A DNA stretch of 64,000 bases from Tepidibacter sp. (GCF_025210165.1 NZ_JAOASI010000046.1:1-64000), one strand, 5' to 3'. Positions 29,472-38,588 are shown, counted from the stretch's first letter. A program made the numbers and translations. The notes: generated by a model from the sequence alone, not told the origin.

Positions 29472-29909
29472 ATGGCAAGACCTACAAAGGTTAGGACAGT
29501 AGAATTTTTTCCAGAAAATAATTATTTTGTTCCATTTGGGAAACAAAAATATGATATAGAAGAAGTTGAAGTGAAGATAGAAGAACTTGAAGCTATGAGA
29601 CTTAAGGATATAGAAGGATTGAATCAAGAAGAATGTGCAAAAAAAATGCAAGTTTCTAGACAAACATTTCAGAATATAATAGATAGTGCTCGTAAGAAGG
29701 TAGCGTTATCATTAACAGAAGGAAAGGCTATAAGAATAAGTGGAGGACACTATACTACTAAGCACTGTAAGTTTAAATGTATGGATTGTGGAAACGAGTA
29801 TAATATAAAGTATAGTCAAGATAAAACGTCATGTCCTTCTTGTGGACTTAAGAAAGTTGCTTGTACAAAAAAGGTTGGACTATGTAAAAAGTTATGTAAG
29901 GATAAATAA
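29472..29909 (+). CDS. DUF134-family DNA-binding protein
   Basis: A 145-residue protein: helix-turn-helix (~48-75, GLNQEECAKKMQVSRQTFQN) followed by a cysteine-rich zinc ribbon (CKFKCMDCGNEY ... CPSCGLKKVAC). DUF134 proteins commonly neighbour Mrp/NifX/MinD clusters and probably regulate them. It has its own start region: TATAAT around 29433, SD GGGAGG. Confidence 0.88.
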   Translation: MARPTKVRTVEFFPENNYFVPFGKQKYDIEEVEVKIEELEAMRLKDIEGLNQEECAKKMQVSRQTFQNIIDSARKKVALSLTEGKAIRISGGHYTTKHCKFKCMDCGNEYNIKYSQDKTSCPSCGLKKVACTKKVGLCKKLCKDK

Positions 29910-29951
29910 CATATTTGCAAAATACAATATTTGATGTATAATTAAATAAAA

Positions 29952-30093
29952 AGCTAGGGGTGTCTTTTGGCTGAGAAATAGATATTATTTATTAACTCTT
30001 TAAACCTGATTTGGTTAGTACCAGCGTAGGGAAGTTATGATTATATGGTTTTAGTATATATTAATTGTATTCTTTATGAATACAATTTTTTTT
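29952..30093 (+). ncRNA. TPP riboswitch (thi box) with terminator
   Basis: The aptamer has the conserved GGGGTGTC, GGCTGAGA, ACCTGAT and CCAGCGTAGGGAA elements (29955-30035). ATTGTATTC / GAATACAAT (30064-30086) followed by eight Ts forms a terminator just after it. Thiamine pyrophosphate binding should terminate transcription of the thi operon. Confidence 0.95.
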
Positions 30094-30118
30094 GAAAAAT
30101 TTATTTGTATACAAAAGT

Positions 30119-30152
30119 CCCCCCTAGATTTTTTAGAATAGGGGGTTTTTTT
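30119..30152 (+). promoter_or_regulatory. Hairpin hiding the thiD Shine-Dalgarno sequence
   Basis: CCCCCTA and TAGGGGG flank a 12-base loop; the right arm is the only SD candidate (AGGGGG) for thiD, and a run of seven Ts fills the space to the ATG at 30153. It can be read as a second terminator or as a translational off-switch. Confidence 0.65.
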
Positions 30153-30971
30153 ATGGATAATAAAAAAGATTATAGATTACCAGTACTTACAATAGCAGGA
30201 TCTGACTCATCTGGAGGAGCTGGCATTCAGGCTGATTTAAAGACATTTAGTGCTCTTAAAACTTTCGGAATGAGTGTTATAACAGCAATTACAGCTCAAA
30301 ACACTAAAGGAGTATTTGCTGTAGAGGAGATTAGTCAAGAAATAATAAAAAAACAAATAAAAGTAATATTTGAGGATATTCCTCCAAAGGCTTTGAAGAT
30401 AGGTATGGTTTCAAGTCCTGAGATAATAAAAGAAATAGCAGATACGTTAAATAAATACGAGGTTAAGAATCTTGTAATAGACCCTGTTATGATTTCAAAG
30501 AGTGGATATTCTCTATTAAAACCAGAAGCTAAAAAAAATCTTATAAATTACTTAATACCAATGGCTTATATTATAACTCCTAACACAATGGAGGCTGAGG
30601 AAATAACAGGTATACATATTCAAAATTTAGAAGATATGAAAAAAGCAGCTGAAAAATTATTAGAGCTTGGACCTAAGTATGTATTGGTTAAAGGTGGTCA
30701 CTTAGATGGTGATGCTGTTGACTTATTAATGGGGGAAGGCGTATGTGAATTATTTGAATCTAAGAGACTTGATAGAAAAAATACTCATGGAACAGGATGT
30801 ACATTATCATCAGCTATAGTTACTCAATTAGCTCACGGATACGATATAAAACAAGCAGTTAAAAACAGTAAGGAATATATAACAAAGGCTATAGAAAGTA
30901 GCTTTGATATAGGTCATGGAATAGGACCTGTTCATCACTTTTATAGATTTGACAAAGGAGGAAATGAGTAG
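30153..30971 (+). CDS. thiD: Hydroxymethylpyrimidine (phosphate) kinase
   Basis: A 272-residue ribokinase-fold kinase that phosphorylates HMP and HMP-P for thiamine synthesis. VLTIAGSDSSGGAGIQADLK at the N terminus, and THGTGCTLSSAI near the C terminus with the catalytic Asp region, are diagnostic. The frame is open to an ATG at 30105 but that would run through the hairpin and its T tract, so 30153 was taken. First gene of the salvage operon; its stop overlaps thiM (TAGTG). Confidence 0.95.
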   Translation: MDNKKDYRLPVLTIAGSDSSGGAGIQADLKTFSALKTFGMSVITAITAQNTKGVFAVEEISQEIIKKQIKVIFEDIPPKALKIGMVSSPEIIKEIADTLNKYEVKNLVIDPVMISKSGYSLLKPEAKKNLINYLIPMAYIITPNTMEAEEITGIHIQNLEDMKKAAEKLLELGPKYVLVKGGHLDGDAVDLLMGEGVCELFESKRLDRKNTHGTGCTLSSAIVTQLAHGYDIKQAVKNSKEYITKAIESSFDIGHGIGPVHHFYRFDKGGNE

Positions 30972-31753
30972 TGTATCAATTAATAAACAAGGTAAAGGAA
31001 GTATCTCCATTAGTAGTGCACTATACTAATGAAGTAACTATAAATGATTGTGCAAATATGACTTTGGCAATAGGTGCAAGTCCTTTAATGAGTTATTCAT
31101 ATGAAGAACTAGAAGATGTAATAAATATAGCAAGTTCAGTTGTTATAAACATAGGAACTATGAATACTAACCATCTAGATTTATTTTTAAAAGCTTCTAA
31201 ATATGCAAATAAAATAGGGAAAAAACTTGTATTAGATCCTGTTGGAGTATTTGCATCAAATAAAAGACAAGAAATAGTAAAAAAACTTTTAGAGGAAGTA
31301 AAGTTTGATGTTATAAAAGGAAATATGGCAGAAATAAAATTTATAGGTGGACAAGAGGTCAAGGGACAAGGCATTGATTCTCATGAGGAATGTGATGATA
31401 TTGAATATCTAAAGAAAATAAGCAAAAAATTGGACACTACACTAGCTATAACTGGTAAAACAGATATTATAGTTAATCCTGATAAAGTTGTAAAAGTACA
31501 TAATGGAACACCTAAATTAAAGAGTGTTACGGGAACAGGATGTATGATAAATAGCTTGATAGGAAGTTTTTTAGGAGTTAGTGATAATAATATGGATGCT
31601 GCTGTTATGGGAATACTGTGCATGACATTAGCAGGTGAACTAGCTGATAAAGATGATGTTGCGATTGGATCATTTAAAGTGAATTTATTTGACAATATAT
31701 ACACACTTACAGAAGACAAAATACGAGATTTTGGAAAGGTTGAAACTATATGA
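30971..31753 (+). CDS. thiM: Hydroxyethylthiazole kinase
   Basis: A 260-residue kinase salvaging the thiazole moiety. VVHYTNEVTINDCANMTLAIGASP at the start is the family signature (positions ~15-38), and SVTGTGCMINSLIGSF holds the catalytic cysteine. Starts at GTG, overlapping the thiD stop by one base, with AGGAGG upstream. Its last codon overlaps tenA (ATGA). Confidence 0.95.
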   Translation: MYQLINKVKEVSPLVVHYTNEVTINDCANMTLAIGASPLMSYSYEELEDVINIASSVVINIGTMNTNHLDLFLKASKYANKIGKKLVLDPVGVFASNKRQEIVKKLLEEVKFDVIKGNMAEIKFIGGQEVKGQGIDSHEECDDIEYLKKISKKLDTTLAITGKTDIIVNPDKVVKVHNGTPKLKSVTGTGCMINSLIGSFLGVSDNNMDAAVMGILCMTLAGELADKDDVAIGSFKVNLFDNIYTLTEDKIRDFGKVETI

Positions 31754-32409
31754 AAATATCAGAGTATCTATTAAAAGAGGTAAAACCTATATGGGATAAG
31801 TATTTAGAGCACCCATTTGTAAAGGGGATAGGTAATGGAAGTTTACCTAAGGAAAAATTTAAGGGATATCTTATACAGGACTATTTATACCTTAAAGAAT
31901 ATTCTAAGGTGTTCTGTATGGGAGTTATCAAAGCAAAAACTATGGACGAAATGAGATTTTTTTATAAATCAATAAAAGGAACTATGGAGGACGAAACTGC
32001 AGTTCACATAGAGTATTTGAAAAAGTTTGGAATAAAAGAGAAAGAAATTGAAATTATGGATATGCACCTTGTTACAACATCTTATATAAGTTATATGCAA
32101 GCTTTAGCTTTAACTGGAGACTTAGAAGATATAGTAGCAACAACTCTTCCGTGTACATGGAGTTACAATTATATAGGAAGGTATCTAAAGGATAAGTATG
32201 CAGATTGCTTAGAAGATAATTATTATAAGGCATGGATAGATACTTATGCATCAGAGGGTTATTCAGAGTTTACAGACGCATGGATAGATTATATAGACAA
32301 TATATGTGCTGATATAACAGATGAAAAGAAAGAAAAAATTGAAGATATATTTATAAAATCGAGCCTTTATGAATTACAATTTTGGGATATGGCATATAAG
32401 AACTTATAA
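31750..32409 (+). CDS. tenA: TenA-type thiaminase II / aminopyrimidine aminohydrolase
   Basis: A 219-residue TenA/Thi-4 family enzyme that recovers HMP from degraded thiamine. Typical elements are HPFVKGIGNGSLPKEKFKGY, the catalytic-cysteine region TTLPCTWSYNYIG (~136) and WIDTYASEGYSEF (~162). Overlaps thiM by 4 bp. Confidence 0.93.
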   Translation: MKISEYLLKEVKPIWDKYLEHPFVKGIGNGSLPKEKFKGYLIQDYLYLKEYSKVFCMGVIKAKTMDEMRFFYKSIKGTMEDETAVHIEYLKKFGIKEKEIEIMDMHLVTTSYISYMQALALTGDLEDIVATTLPCTWSYNYIGRYLKDKYADCLEDNYYKAWIDTYASEGYSEFTDAWIDYIDNICADITDEKKEKIEDIFIKSSLYELQFWDMAYKNL

Positions 32410-32441
32410 AGTTAAACTTAATTTATATTTAGGAGGATATT

Positions 32442-33107
32442 ATGGAAAACAGTATTATTTTAGGAAGTGGAATTTTATTATTAATTATGTACTTTTGGGA
32501 TTTAAAAAATAATAAGCCTGATTTAAGAACGATGATAAAGATAGGTATTTTTAGTGGTATATCATATATTCTTTATATTACACAATTTATAAAATACCCT
32601 CAAGGTGGAGGAATAAGTTTATTTTCAATGGTACCTGTAATGCTTCTTTCAATATTATATGGAAGAACAGTTGGGTTAACAGCTGGTCTTATATTTGGAT
32701 TATCGAAAATGCTTAATGGGATGTTTGTAGTTCATCCAGCACAGTTTTTACTTGATTATGTATTATCTACTATGGGACTTGGACTAGCATGTGTATTTGG
32801 CAGAGAAAATAAATTTAAAATATTTATGGGTTGCTTATTTGCTGTAGTTGTAAGTGTTGGTATGAATATATTATCTGGAGCTGTTTATTTTGGACAATAT
32901 GCTCCTGAAGGTATGAATGTATGGTGGTACTCTTTTATATACAATGGATCAAGTGCTGGAGTGGAAGGAATATTGTGTACAGTTATAGTAGCTGTTTTTC
33001 CTATTAAAAGAATCATTAATAGATTTGATGGAACAAAAAATACAATAGAAATGATAGATAAATTTGATGAAGAAAAAAACATAATAGAACTAAAGCAAGA
33101 GGGATAA
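32442..33107 (+). CDS. thiT: ThiT thiamine-specific ECF transporter subunit
   Basis: A 221-residue membrane protein with about six helices, the substrate-binding S component of an energy-coupling-factor transporter. FSMVPVMLLSILYGRTVGLT and NGMFVVHPAQFLLDYVLSTM match the thiamine-binding region of ThiT (YuaJ). The shared EcfA/EcfT module is not encoded here. SD AGGAGG; the riboswitch context supports thiamine as substrate. Confidence 0.9.
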   Translation: MENSIILGSGILLLIMYFWDLKNNKPDLRTMIKIGIFSGISYILYITQFIKYPQGGGISLFSMVPVMLLSILYGRTVGLTAGLIFGLSKMLNGMFVVHPAQFLLDYVLSTMGLGLACVFGRENKFKIFMGCLFAVVVSVGMNILSGAVYFGQYAPEGMNVWWYSFIYNGSSAGVEGILCTVIVAVFPIKRIINRFDGTKNTIEMIDKFDEEKNIIELKQEG

Positions 33108-33111
33108 AGAT

Positions 33112-33726
33112 ATGAAGGATTATGGTATTTATATAGTAACAGATAGTAAAATACTAGAAGGAAGAGATTTTTATAAATGCATAGAGGATGCATTAAAAGG
33201 TGGAGCTAAGACAATTCAGCTTAGGGAAAAGTGTGCAACTGGAGCTGAATTTTTAAAAAAAGCAATTAAATTAAGAGAGTTAACTAAAAAGTATAATGCT
33301 ATGTTTATTGTAAATGATAGAGTTGATATTGCTATGATATCAAATGCTGATGGAGTACATGTAGGACAAAGCGATATAGCAGTTTCTTATGTAAAGTCTA
33401 TAGTAGGAAAAGATATTGTAGTAGGAGTATCTGTAGCAAATATTGAAGAAGCTAGAATAGCTAAATTAAATGGAGCAGATTATATAGGTGTAGGAGCTAT
33501 GTTTAATACTTCTACAAAGGTTGATGCAAGGAGTGTGAGCATAGAAACACTTAAGAATATAAGAAAAGAAGTTGATATTCCAATAGTTACTATTGGAGGT
33601 CTTCAACTGGATAATATAGATGTATTAAAACAATGTAATATTCAAGGATATGCAGTTGTATCTGCAATACTAGGAGCAAATGATATAAAGAGTGAATGTG
33701 AAAAGTGGTTATCAAGAGTAAAATAG
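33112..33726 (+). CDS. thiE: Thiamine phosphate synthase
   Basis: A 204-residue TIM-barrel enzyme joining HMP-PP and thiazole phosphate to thiamine phosphate. YIVTDSK, the pyrophosphate-binding IQLREKCATGAEF and VNDRVDIA motifs, GVHVGQSD and TIGGL are all present. Ends the operon thiD-thiM-tenA-thiT-thiE; its stop lies inside a strong hairpin. Confidence 0.95.
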   Translation: MKDYGIYIVTDSKILEGRDFYKCIEDALKGGAKTIQLREKCATGAEFLKKAIKLRELTKKYNAMFIVNDRVDIAMISNADGVHVGQSDIAVSYVKSIVGKDIVVGVSVANIEEARIAKLNGADYIGVGAMFNTSTKVDARSVSIETLKNIRKEVDIPIVTIGGLQLDNIDVLKQCNIQGYAVVSAILGANDIKSECEKWLSRVK

Positions 33727-33802
33727 CTCCATCGACAGGGGGGAGGTCGTCGATGGAGCTAATCTAGGAATTAATTAAAGCTTATTAATTCCTCAGTAGA
33801 TT
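33724..33802 (+). terminator. Two consecutive strong hairpins after thiE
   Basis: Hairpin one: TAGCTCCATCGAC / GTCGATGGAGCTA, 13 perfect pairs, with a 12-base purine-rich loop. Hairpin two starts at the next base: AATCTA plus GGAATTAAT paired with ATTAATTCC and TAGATT. Neither has a T tract, so 3'-end protection is as likely as termination. Confidence 0.6.
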
Positions 33803-33845
33803 AGTTATATTATTTACAGTTATAGATTTTATATACATTTATTAT

Positions 33846-33959
33846 AAAAAACTTGTTCTTTAAAAGAATCTTAAATGTAAACTTTTTTGAAACTCATAAT
33901 GGAATTTATATTTATCCATAGATTAAAGAGGAATATAATTTCCTATTCGTTATAAAAAA
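33846..33959 (+). repeat. Dispersed structured repeat, copy A
   Basis: One of three related copies of ~112 bp in this window (others at 50036, inverted, and 55208). Core CTTTTTTGAAACTCATAA and the end AATTTCCTATTCGTTATAA are conserved exactly. The left hairpin arm is more diverged in this copy. Confidence 0.85.
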
Positions 33960-34058
33960 GTATATAAAAGGTTTAAATTCTTGTAACAAAGTTGTGACAA
34001 AATTCCTTTAGAATAAAGTTAAGAAATAAAAAAACTTAATTCGAAAGGAGAAATAAAA

Positions 34059-34850
34059 ATGAAAACAAGTTTAAGAGTGAAAAAATTACTTAGCGGAGTT
34101 TTAATAGGAGGAACATTATTATCATCTGTTTCAGGAGTTGCTTTTGCTAATGAACTTAGCAACTTAAATCCTACAAATAAAGCACCTTTTAGAAGTCAAA
34201 TGAATAAAGGTATGGGTTCTAAACATCATGGCTTTAAGCAAAAGAAACATGATATTAAAAAAGATATAAACACATTAGTTGAAAAGGGCATTTTAACTCA
34301 AGAAGAAGCGGATAAATTAAAGGACTCAAAGGAACAAAAAAGAGCTAAAATGCAAGAAGCTACTAAGGATATGACAAAACAAGAAAAGTTTGAATATATG
34401 AAAGAAAATAAGCCTCAAAATAAAGGCAGTATATTTGCAGAGTTAGTTGAAAAAGGATTATTAACTCAGGAAAGAGTAGATGAAATACGAGATAATATTC
34501 ATCAAATGAAGTTTGAGTTGAACAAGCAAAGACGTGAAGAACGATTAAATAAATTAGTAGAAGATGGTATAATAACTCAAGCTGAGGCTGATAAGTGGAT
34601 GGAATTTAGTTATAAAAAAGCAGAAGAAAGAAAAGTAGAAATGGAAAAACTTAAAGATATGACACAAGAAGAAAGAAAAGAATATTTTAAGGAAAATCAT
34701 AAAGAAAAAGGAGAACGTCTAAAGGAACTTGTAGAAGCTGAGGTGATATCACAAGATGCAGCAGATAAAATAAAAGAAACTCATAAAAATGATAGAAGAC
34801 AACATAGACAAGGAAATAAAATGGACAAAAAAATGATGCAAAACTTTTAA
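34059..34850 (+). CDS. Secreted repeat protein (DUF2680-like)
   Basis: A 263-residue exported protein with a signal peptide (1-30, LLSGVLIGGTLLSSVSGVAFA). The mature part is highly charged and carries four units of the form LVEKGILTQEEADKL (around residues 72, 127, 167 and 225), each followed by a helical K/E-rich spacer. This resembles the DUF2680 repeat of clostridial cell-surface proteins of unknown function. Preceded by a 330-bp gap with hairpins and a dispersed repeat; SD AAAGGAG. A good terminator follows. Confidence 0.8.
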   Translation: MKTSLRVKKLLSGVLIGGTLLSSVSGVAFANELSNLNPTNKAPFRSQMNKGMGSKHHGFKQKKHDIKKDINTLVEKGILTQEEADKLKDSKEQKRAKMQEATKDMTKQEKFEYMKENKPQNKGSIFAELVEKGLLTQERVDEIRDNIHQMKFELNKQRREERLNKLVEDGIITQAEADKWMEFSYKKAEERKVEMEKLKDMTQEERKEYFKENHKEKGERLKELVEAEVISQDAADKIKETHKNDRRQHRQGNKMDKKMMQNF

Positions 34851-34901
34851 TAAAAAATTCCTCTACTCCCTAACACAGTGACTTATGATCCTAATATATA
34901 T

Positions 34902-34931
34902 AAAAGACTCTCAAATGCGAGAGTCTTTTTT
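34902..34931 (+). terminator. Terminator after the secreted repeat protein gene
   Basis: AAAGACTCTC, AAATGC loop, GAGAGTCTTTTTT. Confidence 0.9.
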
Positions 34932-34986
34932 ATTGAACTGGAATATAAAAGAAAAAATTTGAAACAATCAGAAAAGTTGTCGGTTG

Positions 34987-35015
34987 TTGACAAAAAAATA
35001 ATAAACATGTATAAT
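34987..35015 (+). promoter_or_regulatory. Consensus promoter of nhaC-like gene
   Basis: TTGACA (34987-34992) and TATAAT (35010-35015) with a 17-bp spacer, 36 bp before the ATG. Confidence 0.9.
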
Positions 35016-35051
35016 GATAAAAGATTGTATACAAAAACTTAGGGGGGCATT

Positions 35052-36458
35052 ATGAGTGAAAAAAAACGTATATCGTTAGGAGTATCACTTATACCGATAT
35101 TTTCATTGGTATTATTTTTAGCAATAGCAGTATTTAAATTTGAAGCATCTCCACATATACCTTTAATAGCAGCATCTGCTGTTGCTGGTCTTGTGGCAAC
35201 TTATATAGGTTATACTTGGAAAGAAATAGAAAGCGGAATGCTAAAGAGTATAAATATGGGAATGCAAGCAATACTAATACTTATGATAATAGGAACTATT
35301 ATAGGTACTTGGATATTAAGTGGTGTTGTTCCGTCAATGATATACTATGGACTTCAGATATTATCACCATCTATATTCTTGGTTGCTACAGCAATAATAT
35401 GTGCGGTTGTAGCACTTTCAACTGGATCTTCTTGGACAACTGTAGGAACTGTTGGTATAGCACTTGTTGGTGTTGGTAAGGGACTTGGAATGCCAGAACC
35501 AATGATTGCAGGAGCTATAATATCGGGTGCTTATTTTGGAGATAAAATGTCTCCTTTATCTGATACAACTAATTTAGCACCTGCAATGGCAGGAGCTACA
35601 TTGTTTGATCATGTAAGACATATGCTTTATACAACTGGACCTTCGTTTTTAATAGCACTTGTTATATATGGAGTGCTTGGCATGAAGTATGCTGGAGGAG
35701 ATGTTGATTCTCAGAGTATTAATTTAATACTTAACACTTTAAATAATCAGTTTAATATAAATCTTATGCTATTGGTACCACCGCTTTTGGTTATAGCACT
35801 TGTTATATTTAAGGTACCAGCTATACCTGGACTTGTAGGAGGAACTATAATAGGAGGTATATTTGCTATTGTGTTCCAAGGTGCAAATTTTGAATCAATT
35901 TTAGTAGCAGCTCAAAGTGGATTTGTATCTAATACTGGAGTTGATGTTGTAGATCAGCTATTAAGTAGAGGTGGACTTGATAGTATGATGGGAACTGTAT
36001 CATTAATATTATGTGCACTTAGCTTTGGTGGTATATTAGAAAGCACAGGTATGCTTGAATGCATGGCAGCTAATATATTAAAGTTAGCAAAAGGTACAGG
36101 TTCATTAATACTTGTTACTGTACTATCTTGTGTATTCACTAACCTAGTTACTGGAGATCAATATTTATCTATAGTTGTTCCTGGTAGAATGTATAAAGAT
36201 GCATATAGAAAAAGAGGACTACATCCTAAGAATCTATCTAGAACACTTGAGGATTCAGGAACTTTAACTTCTGCATTAATTCCATGGAATACATGTGGAG
36301 CGTATATGTCAACAACACTTGGAGTTCATCCATTTGCTTATATGCAGTATGCATTTTTAAATTTAATTAACCCTATAGTAGCCATTGTATATGGATACTT
36401 AGGAATTACAATAGAATATGTAGATGAGGAATTCTTTGAAGAAGAAGCAGTTATGTAA
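35052..36458 (+). CDS. nhaC: NhaC-type Na+/H+ antiporter
   Basis: A 468-residue membrane protein with about twelve segments. GTIIGTWILSGVVPSMIYYG, STGSSWTTVGTVGIALVG and ISGAYFGDKMSPLSDTTNLA are signature stretches of the NhaC family, which exchanges sodium for protons (some members exchange malate and lactate instead). SD GGGGGG just upstream. Single-gene unit between terminators. Confidence 0.9.
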   Translation: MSEKKRISLGVSLIPIFSLVLFLAIAVFKFEASPHIPLIAASAVAGLVATYIGYTWKEIESGMLKSINMGMQAILILMIIGTIIGTWILSGVVPSMIYYGLQILSPSIFLVATAIICAVVALSTGSSWTTVGTVGIALVGVGKGLGMPEPMIAGAIISGAYFGDKMSPLSDTTNLAPAMAGATLFDHVRHMLYTTGPSFLIALVIYGVLGMKYAGGDVDSQSINLILNTLNNQFNINLMLLVPPLLVIALVIFKVPAIPGLVGGTIIGGIFAIVFQGANFESILVAAQSGFVSNTGVDVVDQLLSRGGLDSMMGTVSLILCALSFGGILESTGMLECMAANILKLAKGTGSLILVTVLSCVFTNLVTGDQYLSIVVPGRMYKDAYRKRGLHPKNLSRTLEDSGTLTSALIPWNTCGAYMSTTLGVHPFAYMQYAFLNLINPIVAIVYGYLGITIEYVDEEFFEEEAVM

Positions 36459-36479
36459 TTCTACCTAAGTCATTTATTA

Positions 36480-36511
36480 AACTCTTGGAAATATTATTCC
36501 AAGAGTTTTTT
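36480..36511 (+). terminator. Terminator after nhaC
   Basis: AACTCTTGGAA / TTCCAAGAGTT followed by a T run. Confidence 0.9.
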
Positions 36512-36519
36512 ACTTTTTC

Positions 36520-36562
36520 TTAACTTATATTTAACGTGAATTTAACAATATTAATATATAAT
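36520..36562 (+). promoter_or_regulatory. Probable Pho box and promoter of the Na/Pi transporter
   Basis: TTAACT (36520), TTAACG (36531) and TTAACA (36542) repeat with an exact 11-bp period, the arrangement bound by PhoP in low-GC Gram-positives. TATAAT follows at 36557. Confidence 0.7.
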
Positions 36563-36636
36563 TTTGATAAGATTAAGAAGGTCACTATTTGACGAAATTA
36601 GTAAAAGTTTTAATTGTAAAATTGAGGAGGAATAAT

Positions 36637-38259
36637 ATGGCTGTAGAAATAGTAATGGGAATAATTGGAGGTCTAGGATTATTTCTATATGGAATGAATT
36701 TAATGGCTGCAGGACTTCAAAAGGCAGCAGGAGAAAAATTAAAAAAGATTATAGCTATGCTAACTACTAACCGATTTATGGCTGTTTTAGTTGGAACTTT
36801 TGTTACTGCTGTTATACAAAGTAGTAGTGCAACGACTGTTATGGTTGTTGGATTTGTTAATGCTGGGATAATGAAATTGACTCAAGCTATAGGAGTTATA
36901 ATGGGAGCAAATATTGGTACTACAATTACAGCTCAACTTGTGTCTTTTAAATTAACTGATATAGCACCTGTTGCTGTCGGAATCGGTATGATAATATATT
37001 TATTTTCATCTAATGAACGAAACAAGAAGTTTGCAGAAATATTAATTGGTTTTGGTATACTATTTATAGGTATGGATTTTATGAAACATGCTGTTAAGCC
37101 TTTAAGAGAGGTTCAAGCTTTTACTGATGCATTAGTAAGCTTTGGACATAATCCTTTACTTGGTATATTAATGGGATTTGGACTTACTGTAATAGTTCAA
37201 AGTAGTAGTGCTTCTATGGGAATACTTTTAGCTCTTGCGTCTGAAGGATTAATGCCATTATCATCAGCACTTCCTATATTATATGGAGAGAATATAGGAA
37301 CTTGTGTCACTGCGCTTTTATCTAGTATAGGAGCTAGTAAAAATGCAAAAAGAGCAGCTATTATGCATTTAACATTTAATATAATAGGTACTACTATATT
37401 TGCTTTGATACTAAGTACTCCTATAACTGCAATTGTAACTAAGTTCAACCCTACAGATGTTACAAGACAAATAGCGAATGCTCATACTTTGTTTAATATT
37501 ATAAATGTTGTAGTTCAGTTTCCATTTGCAATGTTTATAGTGAAAATTGCTATGACTATAATACCAGAAAAAGAAGATGAAAAAGAATACAAGCTTACTA
37601 AGTATATAGATGATAGAATTCTTGAAACTCCATCAATCGCTCTTTTAAATTCTGTAAGAGAGAGTTTAAGAATGGGTAAGAAGGCTAGAATATCATTTGA
37701 ATCATCTATTAATGGACTTTTAAATAAATCTAGAAAAGAAGTAGATGAAACTTTTGAAAAAGAAAGAAAAATAAATGAGTTACAAAAAATTCTTATTGAA
37801 TATTTAATGAAACTATCAAATAAAGATTTATCTGTAAAACATAGAGAAATAGTAGATGGATTATTTCATATTATAGGTGATATAGAACGAGTTGGAGATC
37901 ATGCTGACAATATAGCTGAACTTGCTGTAGATGTTATAGAAAATGATATAGTTTTTTCTGATAGTGCTACACAAGATATAAAAGACATGTTTGAAAAGGT
38001 TATGTTATCGTACAAAACAGCACTTGAAGCTATGAAAAATGCAGATATAGATTTAGCTTTAAGTGTATTGAAGATAGAAGAAGAAATAGATAAAATGGAA
38101 AAAGTATATAGAAAAAATCATATATATAGACTAAATAACAATAAATGTAATATAGAATCGGGAATAGTATTTTTGGAGTTAATAAGTAATATGGAAAGAA
38201 TAGGAGATCATGCTTCTAATATAGCTAAATATGTAATCGATGTAAATCCTAATAGTTAA
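36637..38259 (+). CDS. Na/Pi cotransporter family protein with PhoU domain
   Basis: A 540-residue protein. The membrane half (1-310) contains the two inverted Na/Pi repeats, each with a QSSSA motif (VTAVIQSSSATTVMV, IVQSSSASMGI) and a GxNIGT motif. The C-terminal ~200 residues are helical with PhoU-like repeats (DIERVGDHADNIAELA, NMERIGDHASNIAKY). GAGGAGG at 36624-36630 selects the ATG at 36637 over an earlier TTG. The three 11-bp-spaced TTAAC repeats upstream fit phosphate control. Confidence 0.93.
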   Translation: MAVEIVMGIIGGLGLFLYGMNLMAAGLQKAAGEKLKKIIAMLTTNRFMAVLVGTFVTAVIQSSSATTVMVVGFVNAGIMKLTQAIGVIMGANIGTTITAQLVSFKLTDIAPVAVGIGMIIYLFSSNERNKKFAEILIGFGILFIGMDFMKHAVKPLREVQAFTDALVSFGHNPLLGILMGFGLTVIVQSSSASMGILLALASEGLMPLSSALPILYGENIGTCVTALLSSIGASKNAKRAAIMHLTFNIIGTTIFALILSTPITAIVTKFNPTDVTRQIANAHTLFNIINVVVQFPFAMFIVKIAMTIIPEKEDEKEYKLTKYIDDRILETPSIALLNSVRESLRMGKKARISFESSINGLLNKSRKEVDETFEKERKINELQKILIEYLMKLSNKDLSVKHREIVDGLFHIIGDIERVGDHADNIAELAVDVIENDIVFSDSATQDIKDMFEKVMLSYKTALEAMKNADIDLALSVLKIEEEIDKMEKVYRKNHIYRLNNNKCNIESGIVFLELISNMERIGDHASNIAKYVIDVNPNS

Positions 38260-38265
38260 AAAATA

Positions 38266-38303
38266 AAAAGGCTAGCTTAGAATTTTCTAAGTTAGCCTTT
38301 TTT
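38266..38303 (+). terminator. Terminator after the Na/Pi transporter gene
   Basis: AAGGCTAGCTTAGAA pairs (one G-T) with TTCTAAGTTAGCCTT and ends in Ts. Confidence 0.9.
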
Positions 38304-38322
38304 GCTTTAAAAAAACAAAAAA

Positions 38323-38350
38323 AGAAAAAACCTAGCTTATACTAGGCTTT
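38323..38350 (-). terminator. Terminator of the cold-shock gene
   Basis: On the minus strand AAGCCTAG, TATAAG loop, CTAGGTTTTTTC. Confidence 0.75.
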
Positions 38351-38387
38351 CTTTCCAATAAATATATATTAAAATATATAATTATTA

Positions 38388-38588
38388 TTATAACTTAACT
38401 ACGTTAGCAGCTTGAGGTCCTTTTGGTCCTTCAGTTACTTCGAATTCAACCTTTTGTCCTTCTTCTAAAGTTTTGAATCCATCAGTTTGAATTGCTGAGA
38501 AATGTACGAATACGTCTTCTCCACCATCTACTGTTATGAATCCGAATCCTTTTTCGCTATTGAACCATTTAACTATTCCTGTTTTCAT
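38388..38588 (-). CDS. Cold-shock protein, CspA family
   Basis: A 66-residue single-OB-fold RNA chaperone. KGFGFITV and DVFVHFSAI are the two RNP motifs. It binds single-stranded nucleic acid and relieves mRNA structure. GGAGGC SD; the AT-rich ~200 bp upstream probably contains the promoter and a long 5' leader as is usual for these genes. Convergent with the Na/Pi transporter gene. Confidence 0.96.
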   Translation of the reverse strand: MKTGIVKWFNSEKGFGFITVDGGEDVFVHFSAIQTDGFKTLEEGQKVEFEVTEGPKGPQAANVVKL

